A stretch of DNA of 28,640 bases from a virus. The notes under the pieces are model-generated. The model had not been told where the DNA came from. It ran no database searches and worked only from the letters and a program-made list of their open reading frames with translations. Below, in pieces: positions 21,501 to 28,640 of the stretch. Position 1 is the stretch's first letter. Every line of letters starts with the position of its first letter. The stretch spans positions 1 to 28,640 of the IMG/VR virus record IMGVR_UViG_3300031539_000231, one strand, 5' to 3'. The position numbers and the translations under genes are program-made.

Positions 21501-22438
21501 TGGCTGATCCGAGAGTTCCAGGCGCGGGCGGTGAGTGGGAGGGCGGAGGCTCTGACCCGCGTGAGTCGAAGTCCACGTCGGTCACGGACATCGATCCGCA
21601 GACCGGCCAGCCGTACACCTACCGCCAGCGGATGGAGTTCTCCGGCAGGCGTGGGAAGAAGCGACGCCAACTTGCGCGAGACAAGCGCCGCCGTGCGTAC
21701 GCGGAGCTCCGAGGCCGCGAGGACTACTATGGCGGGATCTTCAACGACGAGCTTGGTGGCATCGGCGGCGCGTACGACGGCCTCGAAGGCCCGTCAGAGT
21801 TGGACCTCCTCGGCGGCACCGAGAACGCCGATTCGCAGCTAGCGACCGCCGAGTCCGACTCCGGCGCCATCGCAGCGCAGCGCGCGGCGCTCGAGCAGCT
21901 TTCGAGCATGGCGCAGGGCGGCTACACCGCCGAGGAAGCCGCCGCAATGCAGCGGATGCGCTCGGAGACGGCGCAGCAGGAGCAGAGCCAGCGTCAGGCC
22001 GTCCAGCAGCAGATGGCGATGCGCGGCATGTCCGGCTCGGGCGCGGAGCTCGCCGGGCAACTCGCGGCGCAGCAGGGCGGGGCCAACCGAGCCAACGAGA
22101 TGCAGCTGGAGACGCAGGCGCAGGCCCAGCGGCGCGCGTTGCAGGCGCTCTCGATGCAAGGCGACCTGTCGAGCGGCATGCGCGGTCAGAGCTTTGACGA
22201 GGCCGCAACCCGCGGTGGTGCCGCGGACGACTTCACGAGGTGGAACCTCGACAGGCGTGGGGGTGCAGCGCAACAGCGCTACGCGAACCGCTTCGGCCAA
22301 GCGCAGGCGCAGTCGAGCGCGGCCGGTCAGACGGCGCAGCTCGCAGGACAGCGTCGTCAGCAGGTCCAAGACCAGTACGACAAGAAGAAAAACAAGGGTC
22401 TCGAAACGACGACCCAACTCACCGAAGCGGCGCTCTGA
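21500..22438 (+). CDS. Ejection (internal virion) protein, first of three
   Basis: The 312-residue protein has a disordered, charged start (residues 1-45), a basic stretch (GRRGKKRRQLARDKRRRA) at about 48-65, and from about residue 110 a long Gln/Ala/Met-rich helical region (SETAQQEQSQRQAVQQQMAM, QLETQAQAQRRALQALSMQ). The latter could form long coiled coils. P22 ejection proteins are small, helical, rich in Ala/Gln and encoded as a trio after the tail genes; this is the first of a trio here. They leave the virion with DNA and help form a channel through the cell wall. Start ATG 21500 overlaps the previous stop. A GTG at 21497 is possible. Function is inferred from composition and order. Confidence 0.6.
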   Translation: MADPRVPGAGGEWEGGGSDPRESKSTSVTDIDPQTGQPYTYRQRMEFSGRRGKKRRQLARDKRRRAYAELRGREDYYGGIFNDELGGIGGAYDGLEGPSELDLLGGTENADSQLATAESDSGAIAAQRAALEQLSSMAQGGYTAEEAAAMQRMRSETAQQEQSQRQAVQQQMAMRGMSGSGAELAGQLAAQQGGANRANEMQLETQAQAQRRALQALSMQGDLSSGMRGQSFDEAATRGGAADDFTRWNLDRRGGAAQQRYANRFGQAQAQSSAAGQTAQLAGQRRQQVQDQYDKKKNKGLETTTQLTEAAL

Positions 22439-24735
22439 TGGCGATGTCGGACCGAGAGATGCGCGCTGCCGAAGAGGCGCGACGCAAGGCGGAAGCCGAG
22501 GACGAGGCCGAGGAGCGCGCCGCGCGCATGGAGGCCGAGGCCGAAGAGCGTCAAGCGGCGCTCGAAGCGGCCGCCGAGGCGCGTCGTCAGTCCGCGGCGG
22601 AAGGCTTCGAGCGTCGGCCCGTGCGTGAGGACGAGCGCGGCGCGCCCGTGCTCAATCGGGAGCGAGCGGCGCTTGAGTCCATCGCGTCCGAGCCCGAGCG
22701 CGATGACGTGCCCGCGTTCACGATGACGATCCCCGAGGATGAGATCCGCACGACGGTCAACATCCCCGAAGACGAAATCCGATTCACGCCGAACCCGCCC
22801 CCGGCTGCTCCCATGACTGCGCAGCCTCAGCCGGCGGCAGACCCGTACGAGCGCGTTCTCGCCGCCTCCGCGCGCTTCCAACAGCAGCCGGCGCCAGGCG
22901 GTCGCACCGTCGACTTCGCCGCGCTCGACGCGCAGGACGACGCCGCCAACATGGCGTCGGCGCAGCAGGCCCAAGCCGGCCTCGCGCAACCCCCACCGAC
23001 CACGGCGCCCGCTCCGGCGCCGGTCGCATCCCCGGCTGGGCCGGGGGCTGCCCTCGCTCCCTCCTCCTCTCCCTCGCTCGGGCAGCCTCCGGCCACGCCA
23101 CTACCACAGCAGCAAGCGCGCGCCGACGCAGAGCAGCGCGCGCAGGAGCCTGCGGGCTCACGCATCCCGCTCGACGTCCGCACGGCTGCGATGCCGTCGC
23201 TTCGAGACGACTCCGAGCCCGCGCTTCGAGCCTCGACGATGCCAGCGCCAGGCGCGGCGGCTCCCGCGGCAGCGGCGGCGGGGCCGGGTGCGAACGAAAC
23301 GCAGGCGCAGGAGGCTCTCAGGGCCGAACGCGCGATGAAGATCTTCGGCATGCTCACGAAGCTGGGGCTCGGACTCGGCGGCGCGGCCCTCCAGGCCCGC
23401 GGCGGCTCCCCGGTTGCGGCGATGCTCATGGCGCGTGGCGGTGGCGCGGTCGGGAACGCGCTCATGGGCGCGAGTCCCACGCAGCAGCAGGCGCGCATCT
23501 CCCAGGCTCGCGGCCAAGACGAGGCGCGCGTGCGGGCGGACGAAGACCTCGACCTCCGACGCGTCGCGCAGTCCGCGCAGGAGCGGCGCCAAGCGATGCT
23601 CGACGCGCAGCAGGAGGAGCGACTCGGCCTCGAGGGGCGGCGCGTGTCTGCGATGGAAGAGGGACTCGGCCTTCGTGCCGAGCAGACGGCGGCGCAGGCT
23701 GAGGCGGCGCGCGCGCTTGCGGCTCAGCGTCAGTCGCAGGGCGAGATTTCGCGCATGGAGGCCGACGAGGCCCGCATGTCGCGCGACCCCGAATCGCCCG
23801 TGTCTCGGCAGGCGCAATCGGAGCTCCGCGCGCTCATGTCGCGCGTGCCCGAGGACGAGCGCATCAGCGACGAGGAGATCGGCGCGCTCTCTGCCTCGGC
23901 GGCTGACACGCTGTACAACCAGGTGGCTCGCCGCTATGGGCTCCGCACGCGCGAGACGCGACGAGGCGGTGGTGGTGGCGGCGGTGGTGGTGCGGCGGAC
24001 GCTCTCGGTCCGACGCGGAGCTTTCGCGAGTTCGCCGCTCGCGAGTACCCGCAGCTTGACGGCATGGACGAAGCTGCGCGCGAGGCGATGGTGTCGCAGG
24101 CGTGGAGCCAACTCTCCAGCGCCGAGCGCCGCGCGTACATCGGCGGATCGGCCATGAGCGACACGCGCGAGGACGATGAGCGCGTCGCGCGCGCAAACAA
24201 CATCCCTGGATGGCGTTGGCGCGACAGCGCAGCGCCGCCGGACTCTGTCACGCTTCGAGCCGGCCAGGATGCCGCCGAGGGCGCCGCGGCGGCGCGCGAG
24301 AACCTCACGCAGATGCTCGACATCTCTGCGCGCGTCACGACGAGCGACCGTCTTGCTGGCGTCATCGGCGAATCGCAGCTCGTGGCCGACTACCAAGCCG
24401 CGCGCAACGCGTTCATTGGCAGCCTTCCCGCGCTTCGGAACACCGGCGTCATCAACGAGGGCGAATACCAGCGTTTCGCGCGGGAGTTCCCCGACGTCGT
24501 GAGCATCCGAACGGTCGGCAACATCCGCAACAACGTCACGTCGGCGCAGACGACGATTGGACGCGGCTATCGCATCAAGATGCAGTCGCTTGGCTTCGAG
24601 CCCGACGAGGGTAGCGGTGGCAGCCGACCCGCCGCCGTCACGCGCTTCCGCGACCCCGACGGCAACGAGTACCGCTTGAGTGACCCGCGAGCCATCGCGC
24701 GCGCCCGTGCGGCGGGGTGGGAGGCGCAGCCGTGA
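22438..24735 (+). CDS. Ejection (internal virion) protein, second of three (765 aa)
   Basis: ATG 22438 shares its A with the previous stop. Domains by composition: residues 1-65 a charged Glu/Ala/Arg helix, 98-115 a tandem IPEDEIR motif, 120-300 Pro/Ala/Gln-rich and disordered, about 300-350 a Gly/Leu/Ala-rich hydrophobic segment (LTKLGLGLGGAALQARG, AAMLMARGGGAVGNALMG), about 350-500 Gln/Glu/Arg/Ala-rich long coiled coils, a run of nine glycines at about 509-517, and a C-terminal globular part (518-765) with RSFREFAAREYPQLDGM. Long coils plus a small hydrophobic segment fit proteins that refold from virion to membrane. P22 gp20 has 471 residues. No lysozyme motif was seen. Confidence 0.6.
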   Translation: MAMSDREMRAAEEARRKAEAEDEAEERAARMEAEAEERQAALEAAAEARRQSAAEGFERRPVREDERGAPVLNRERAALESIASEPERDDVPAFTMTIPEDEIRTTVNIPEDEIRFTPNPPPAAPMTAQPQPAADPYERVLAASARFQQQPAPGGRTVDFAALDAQDDAANMASAQQAQAGLAQPPPTTAPAPAPVASPAGPGAALAPSSSPSLGQPPATPLPQQQARADAEQRAQEPAGSRIPLDVRTAAMPSLRDDSEPALRASTMPAPGAAAPAAAAAGPGANETQAQEALRAERAMKIFGMLTKLGLGLGGAALQARGGSPVAAMLMARGGGAVGNALMGASPTQQQARISQARGQDEARVRADEDLDLRRVAQSAQERRQAMLDAQQEERLGLEGRRVSAMEEGLGLRAEQTAAQAEAARALAAQRQSQGEISRMEADEARMSRDPESPVSRQAQSELRALMSRVPEDERISDEEIGALSASAADTLYNQVARRYGLRTRETRRGGGGGGGGGAADALGPTRSFREFAAREYPQLDGMDEAAREAMVSQAWSQLSSAERRAYIGGSAMSDTREDDERVARANNIPGWRWRDSAAPPDSVTLRAGQDAAEGAAAARENLTQMLDISARVTTSDRLAGVIGESQLVADYQAARNAFIGSLPALRNTGVINEGEYQRFAREFPDVVSIRTVGNIRNNVTSAQTTIGRGYRIKMQSLGFEPDEGSGGSRPAAVTRFRDPDGNEYRLSDPRAIARARAAGWEAQP

Positions 24736-24739
24736 GCCG
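24719..24739. repeat. 21-base junction sequence shared with 6075-6095
   Basis: The 21 bases at 24719-24739 are identical to 6075-6095. Both begin GGGAGG and run through the last codons of one gene and the GTGAGC start of the next. Each upstream gene ends in the residues EAQP and each downstream gene starts with Ser-Arg after the GTG. A related junction lies at 2573-2582 (GGAGGCAGCC then GTGA). Confidence 0.75.
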
Positions 24740-26636
24740 CGACCGGTTCATGAAGCTGGCGAAAGAGGACGGCTTCGAGGATCTCGGAGGCGGCAACGCG
24801 ATCACGCTCGACGAGCAGGAGGTCACGGGCCGAATCCCGGAGCGCGATCGCATCCTCGACATGCTCCGCTCCCTCGGCATCCTCGCTGACGAGGACGCGC
24901 CCGCCGCCATGGACCGCGCGACCGGCCTCGTGCGAGGGGTCGCCGAGGGCGCGACCGCGGGATGGGTCGACGAGCTCGCGGGCGGCCTGGCGGCAGGCAT
25001 GTCCGAGGAGCAGCGGCGCGGACTCGGCCGTCTCATGGCTCCCGAGGGCCAAGAGGACCGCTACGCCGACGCGGCGGCGCGCGTCACGTACGAGGACGTG
25101 CGCGACACGGCCCGCGGCCAGCAAGCGCGAGCGGCCGAAGCGGCGCCGGGCCAGTTCATCGCTGGCAGTGTCGGCGGCGCTCTCGGCGTCGGGCGTTTCA
25201 TCCCGCAAGCGGGCGCAGGCATGTCCGGCGGTAGCGCCGTTGGAGCTCGTATCGCGCAAGCGGCGGGCGAGGGCGTGCTTGCGGGCGCGGGTGGCTCGCA
25301 GGCGGCCGACATGGAAGGCATCGCCGAGGACGCGGCCACGGGCGGCGCGATTGGCGGCGGCATCGCAGGCGGCATCGCGGGCATCGGCGGACTCGGACGT
25401 CTCCTGCGCGCTGCCCAGGGCGGCGTCACGCAGACTGCCGACGACGCGGCACGCGTGTCCGACTCCATCACGGAGCTCGAGCGCATCGGCTCGCCCATCG
25501 AGTCCGACCGCATCCGATTCAAGCCCGCGACGCTTCGCGAGGCGCTTGCGCGTGAGCCCGCCGACCCGAGTGCGGTCGACGATGCCATGGATTGGTTCGC
25601 GGACATGCAGGAGCGCATTCGCCGCGAGTTCATCGACCAGGGCCGCTACGGTCGCAGTGGACGCGCGGCGCTAGCCAACCTGCGCGCGGAACTGAATGAC
25701 CAGACGGTCCGCGCAGAGCGCGCCATCGAGCGCGGCAACGTCGGCGAGGTCTACGCTGCGCTCGACCAGGGCAAGCGCGCCATCGGCCGCATGCAAGGCC
25801 GCGTCGGCCCCATGCGTGGCCGCGACCCGAACCCGAACGCAGACCCGCAAGCGGCCGAGGCGCTGCGCGAGTGGTACGGCGAGGTTCGCGCGGCGCTCGA
25901 GCGCCCCGAGTGGGGCGGCGCATCCGCGCTTCAGCGCGGGGACAACCCGGCGTGGACGGCGGCGATTCCCGCCCGACGCATCGCGGCTCGACGCTTCTTG
26001 GAAGACTCGCCCGAGCGCCCCAACGAGTGGGACCCGATCCAGCGCGCCAAGCGGCCCGCGGTCGAGTCCACCATGCAGCGCGCCGCGGAGCCCGCGGAGC
26101 AGGACTACGTAGACGACCTCGTGCGCTACACCCGCACACGCGCCGACCTCGTGCAGCGGCTCGGCCGACACTACGGCTCGCCGCTCGCCGAGACTGCGGC
26201 GGACCGTGCAGCGCGCGCGACTCCTGAGGGTGTGCCAGGTGGCTACCGCGACGCGGCTCCGCGCGTGGACGACGCGGTCGACTCCGCACAGGTCCGGCGC
26301 GCGCGGGAGCTTGCGGACGGCGTAGATCGCATCGTGTCCGCGGCCCGCAACCCCAGCACGGCGCGTCGCGTCGGCCAGGTACTCGCGCGCTCCCCATACG
26401 GACGCGCGGCGGCCACGGCCGGCGATGTCGCAGGCCAGCCGCTTGAGGCCATCGGCGAAGCGGGTGCGCAGGCCGCGTCCCGTGGAGCTCCGCGCGCGGC
26501 AGCTACGGTCGCGGCGACGCCTCGTGCGCCCGAGCTTCCGGTCGCCGAGACCGACGATGAGCGCGTGCTCCAGATGCTCCCTGAGGAGCCCGACGAGACC
26601 GACGACGAGCGCGTGATGCGCATGCTAGGAGATTGA
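24732..26636 (+). CDS. Ejection (internal virion) protein, third of three (634 aa)
   Basis: GTG 24732 overlaps the previous stop with GGGAGG upstream. The length is close to P22 gp16 (609 residues), the last ejection protein. Features: helical start (RDRFMKLAKEDGFEDLGGG), then glycine-zipper hydrophobic segments at about 60-85 (GVAEGATAGWVDELAGGL), 142-185 (FIAGSVGGALGVG, AGAGMSGGSAVGARIA) and 205-223 (GGAIGGGIAGGIAGIGGLG). Charged helices follow at 240-560. The C-terminus repeats ETDDERVxxML twice. Glycine zippers pack helices inside membranes, fitting a channel or membrane-crossing role. No transglycosylase motif is seen. An in-frame ATG at 24717 exists but lacks the coupling overlap. Confidence 0.6.
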   Translation: MSRDRFMKLAKEDGFEDLGGGNAITLDEQEVTGRIPERDRILDMLRSLGILADEDAPAAMDRATGLVRGVAEGATAGWVDELAGGLAAGMSEEQRRGLGRLMAPEGQEDRYADAAARVTYEDVRDTARGQQARAAEAAPGQFIAGSVGGALGVGRFIPQAGAGMSGGSAVGARIAQAAGEGVLAGAGGSQAADMEGIAEDAATGGAIGGGIAGGIAGIGGLGRLLRAAQGGVTQTADDAARVSDSITELERIGSPIESDRIRFKPATLREALAREPADPSAVDDAMDWFADMQERIRREFIDQGRYGRSGRAALANLRAELNDQTVRAERAIERGNVGEVYAALDQGKRAIGRMQGRVGPMRGRDPNPNADPQAAEALREWYGEVRAALERPEWGGASALQRGDNPAWTAAIPARRIAARRFLEDSPERPNEWDPIQRAKRPAVESTMQRAAEPAEQDYVDDLVRYTRTRADLVQRLGRHYGSPLAETAADRAARATPEGVPGGYRDAAPRVDDAVDSAQVRRARELADGVDRIVSAARNPSTARRVGQVLARSPYGRAAATAGDVAGQPLEAIGEAGAQAASRGAPRAAATVAATPRAPELPVAETDDERVLQMLPEEPDETDDERVMRMLGD

Positions 26637-26639
26637 ACC

Positions 26640-26987
26640 ATGGACACTAACGCACCCCTTTTCGTCGGCGGCCCGGTGGCCACGGGCATCGTCAACGCTG
26701 GCACCGTCGCAGCGGGCGAGCCGCAGCGCATCAGCGGCACCGGCACGACGAGCGCGGCCTCGACCGTCGCGCTTCCCGCCGGCCGCATGGCCACGCTCAT
26801 CGCAGGCGCCAACGCCATCCGCTTCCGACTCGGGGCAGCCGCTCCGACCGCGGAGGCCACGGACGTCTACCTGCCCGCGGGCGGGCGCTTCGACTGGTAC
26901 GTGACCGTGGCGACCGCATGGGTCAGCGTCGAGGCTGGCGACGGTTCGAGCGCATTCGAGGCGTGGGTTTGGGTCTCGAGCCTGTGA
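26640..26987 (+). CDS. Small beta-rich structural protein (115 aa)
   Basis: ATG 26640 has AGGAGA about eight bases upstream. The protein is Ala/Gly/Val/Thr-rich and reads as alternating strands (RISGTGTTSAASTVALPAGR, NAIRFRLGAAAPTAEATDVYLPAGGRFDW in part). It ends in FEAWVWVSSL. It resembles small beta-sandwich proteins that decorate heads or tails in many phages. No exact family is named. It lies between the last ejection gene and the SGNH hydrolase, so a tail or fibre accessory role is also possible. Confidence 0.6.
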   Translation: MDTNAPLFVGGPVATGIVNAGTVAAGEPQRISGTGTTSAASTVALPAGRMATLIAGANAIRFRLGAAAPTAEATDVYLPAGGRFDWYVTVATAWVSVEAGDGSSAFEAWVWVSSL

Positions 26988-26994
26988 GGTCGTG

Positions 26995-28344
26995 ATGAAC
27001 GGTTCCGCATCACGTATCCCCAAGCTCATCCGCCGAGGCGGACGCTCGCCCGTGGTGAGGGGTGGCGGTCCGCTTGCGCCCGCGCAGACGGCGCTCAAGA
27101 ACTGGTGGCAGCCGTCAGGGCTCACGGTCGGGACGTCCACGTGGCTCGACGACGGCACCGAGGGCGCGACGCTCACGCAGGCATTCGCGAACCCCGTGAC
27201 AATGGGCATACCCATCGACGGTCGACAGGCCATGAGTGGGATCGCTCTCAGCGCGCTGGAGAACGCGACGACGGACATCGCGGCGGCGGCTCCGCGTGAG
27301 TCGTGGATCGTGCTGCGTCCCGACGACCTGTCGACGCAACTCGCGTTCGACGGTCTTGCGGGCACGAACCGCAACACGCTTTTCGTGAACGCCACCGGAG
27401 CGATCAGAGGGAACGCGGGCATCACCCTTGCGAGCGCGGCCGGCCAAGCGATGGAGCACCGCGCGATCCTCTTGCGCGTTGTCGTCAACGGCGACGGGTC
27501 GGGGGCCATCTATCGTGTGGCGAGCGTGGCGGGCGCGACGTCCTCGCCGATTGCGTCCGGAGCCATCGGGTCGGGGCGATGGGCCGGCATCACGCTCGGA
27601 TCGAGCAACACCGGAAGCTTTGCGTGGCTCGGCGAAATAGCTGAGGTGCTGCGTTACAGCGCTGTACTCACGGGCTCCGACCCCGCGACGACCGCGGCCT
27701 ACCTTTTAGCGAAGTACCCGAGCGCCGCGAAGTTCACGCGCACGCCGGTCTACCTCAACTGCATCGGCGACTCCATCACGCAAGGCCAGTTCTCGGAGAG
27801 CGGACGAAGCTACCGCCTGAAGCTGTTTACTGCGTTTGAGACGAGCGACATTTCGCCGACTGAGACGATCATCTACCGAGGCACTACAGAGGACCGCTGC
27901 CTCGACCACGATGGCGTGTCTGGTGACACTATCGCGGAAGTTGATGCTCGCGTGGCAGCCAGCATATCGGCGAATGCCCCGGATGTGATGGTGCTCCTCG
28001 TGGGTACCAACGACTGCCAGGATGCGGGCTACGATGGGCCCACGGCGCAGGCGGCGTACGCGTCCCTGCTGGCAACCATCCACACGGCGGATGCGACGCT
28101 CCCCATCGTCGTCGTGCTCGTGCCACCACTCACGAACACGACGCACAACGCGCGCGTGAACGACCTCAACCCACGGATTGAAACCGCGGTTGCGGCGGCA
28201 GCGTCGACGATCACGGTCGTGGACCCGCGCGACGCTGGGTGGACGACGGGTGCGGGCTACACGACGGACGGCGTGCACCCGAACGACGCGGGCGAGACAG
28301 CGCTCAGCACGGTCATCGAGGCCGGGATTCGGGCGGCGCTGTGA
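26995..28344 (+). CDS. SGNH/GDSL hydrolase with lectin-like N-terminal half
   Basis: The C-terminal half (about residues 250-449) carries the four SGNH blocks: GDSIT (258-262, Ser260), SGDT (309-312, Gly310), GTND (337-340, Asn339) and DGVHPN (425-430, Asp425, His428). These enzymes remove acyl groups, often acetyl, from carbohydrates. The N-terminal half (about 35-242) is beta-rich and ends GEIAEVLRYSAVL...YLLAKYP, a pattern seen at the end of LamG/concanavalin-like domains. As a virion or tail protein it could bind and de-acetylate a surface polysaccharide during adsorption. A GTG three bases earlier (26992) is an equally close start. All catalytic residues are present, so activity is expected. 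The substrate is unknown. Confidence 0.85.
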   Translation: MNGSASRIPKLIRRGGRSPVVRGGGPLAPAQTALKNWWQPSGLTVGTSTWLDDGTEGATLTQAFANPVTMGIPIDGRQAMSGIALSALENATTDIAAAAPRESWIVLRPDDLSTQLAFDGLAGTNRNTLFVNATGAIRGNAGITLASAAGQAMEHRAILLRVVVNGDGSGAIYRVASVAGATSSPIASGAIGSGRWAGITLGSSNTGSFAWLGEIAEVLRYSAVLTGSDPATTAAYLLAKYPSAAKFTRTPVYLNCIGDSITQGQFSESGRSYRLKLFTAFETSDISPTETIIYRGTTEDRCLDHDGVSGDTIAEVDARVAASISANAPDVMVLLVGTNDCQDAGYDGPTAQAAYASLLATIHTADATLPIVVVLVPPLTNTTHNARVNDLNPRIETAVAAAASTITVVDPRDAGWTTGAGYTTDGVHPNDAGETALSTVIEAGIRAAL

Positions 28345-28640
28345 CCCGCGACTCCGACAGCACGCGCCCGTCGATTCCCGCGTGGGCTGTCGGGATTCTC
28401 GTCAGCCTGCTATCCGCTGGCGCATCGGCGGCGGTCACGTACGGTGTCACGGTGACTCGTGTGTCCACCGTCGAGCGCGACGTAGCGGCGGCGATGGTGC
28501 GCATCGACCGGAGCGAGGCCGCGCGGTCGGAGACCGAGCGCACGCTCGCCGTCGTCGTGACCCGTCTCGACGCGATTGCGGCGACGCAGCGCGAGCAGAG
28601 CGCGGACCTTCGCGCCGTGCGGGACTCGCTCGACGCGCTG
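28341..28640 (+). CDS. Membrane-anchored coiled-coil protein, 3' end outside the window
   Basis: GTG 28341 overlaps the hydrolase stop (GTGA). Exactly 100 codons are visible with no stop before the window end. Residues 13-38 form a hydrophobic segment (PAWAVGILVSLLSAGASAAV) giving one membrane span. Residues 43-100 are a regular charged helix with heptad-like spacing (VERDVAAAMVRIDRSEAARS, VVVTRLDAIAATQREQSADL), probably a coiled coil. Such proteins often accompany phage lysis genes, which would be expected next but are not in view. No family is named. Confidence 0.65.
   Translation, partial: MTRDSDSTRPSIPAWAVGILVSLLSAGASAAVTYGVTVTRVSTVERDVAAAMVRIDRSEAARSETERTLAVVVTRLDAIAATQREQSADLRAVRDSLDAL

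Noticed and set aside
22240-22437. Upstream in-frame extension of the second ejection protein
   Set aside because: It would overlap the previous gene by almost 200 bases. The ATG at 22438 shares a base with the stop, as at other junctions here.
23158-24396. A 412-codon open frame on the - strand opposite the second ejection gene
   Set aside because: It is an antisense shadow of a repetitive Ala/Gln/Arg-coding region, with no domain and no partner genes on that strand.
1-28640. tRNA genes, CRISPR arrays, insertion sequences
   Set aside because: No cloverleaf with a GTTCGA-type arm, no spaced direct repeats and no transposase motifs were seen on reading. A dedicated tRNA scan was not possible.

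Overview
The window is a stretch of a tailed-phage (or prophage) genome, most consistent with a short-tailed, P22-like virus of a GC-rich bacterium. All 43 recognisable genes are on the + strand. They are packed almost without gaps, most joined by 4-base ATGA/GTGA stop-start overlaps, and GTG starts are common. Base composition is roughly two-thirds G+C by eye, with strong G/C at third codon positions. That fits hosts such as Myxococcota, Actinomycetota or GC-rich Proteobacteria, but nothing here fixes the host. No integrase, repressor, tRNA, CRISPR array or insertion sequence was seen, so the lifestyle is undecided.

Layout. Positions 58-1486 hold small orphan genes and a Mom-like DNA-modification gene. 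Positions 1505-3024 start at a sigma70-like promoter with a 5' hairpin and carry a run of small orphans. Positions 3021-6474 start at a second promoter with a perfect 12-bp inverted repeat. They carry the replication module: a replication initiator/organiser whose linker region holds an iteron-like repeat cluster (candidate origin), a DnaB-type helicase, a zinc-ribbon protein and a RusA-like resolvase. Positions 6461-10584 are small genes plus the small and large terminase subunits and two small membrane proteins. Positions 10588-17354 are the head module: portal, scaffold, major capsid protein (preceded by a third promoter and a structured 190-base leader), a beta-rich protein, an acidic protein and a gp4-like head-tail adaptor.

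Positions 17368-21500 hold a large nozzle-like tail protein, a collagen-motif tail fibre and a small accessory protein. Positions 21500-26636 encode three consecutive Ala/Gln/Gly-rich proteins in the place of the P22 ejection proteins gp7, gp20 and gp16. Positions 26640-28640 hold a small beta-rich protein, an SGNH/GDSL hydrolase with a lectin-like N-terminal half, and the start of a membrane-anchored coiled-coil protein that runs off the window.

Together the genes would copy the genome from an origin inside the initiator gene, resolve and package it with the terminase pair through the portal into a scaffolded capsid, close the head with adaptor and nozzle, recognise and trim surface glycans with the fibre and hydrolase, and build a membrane channel with the ejection proteins. 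Function assignments come from motif reading and gene order; no database search was possible.
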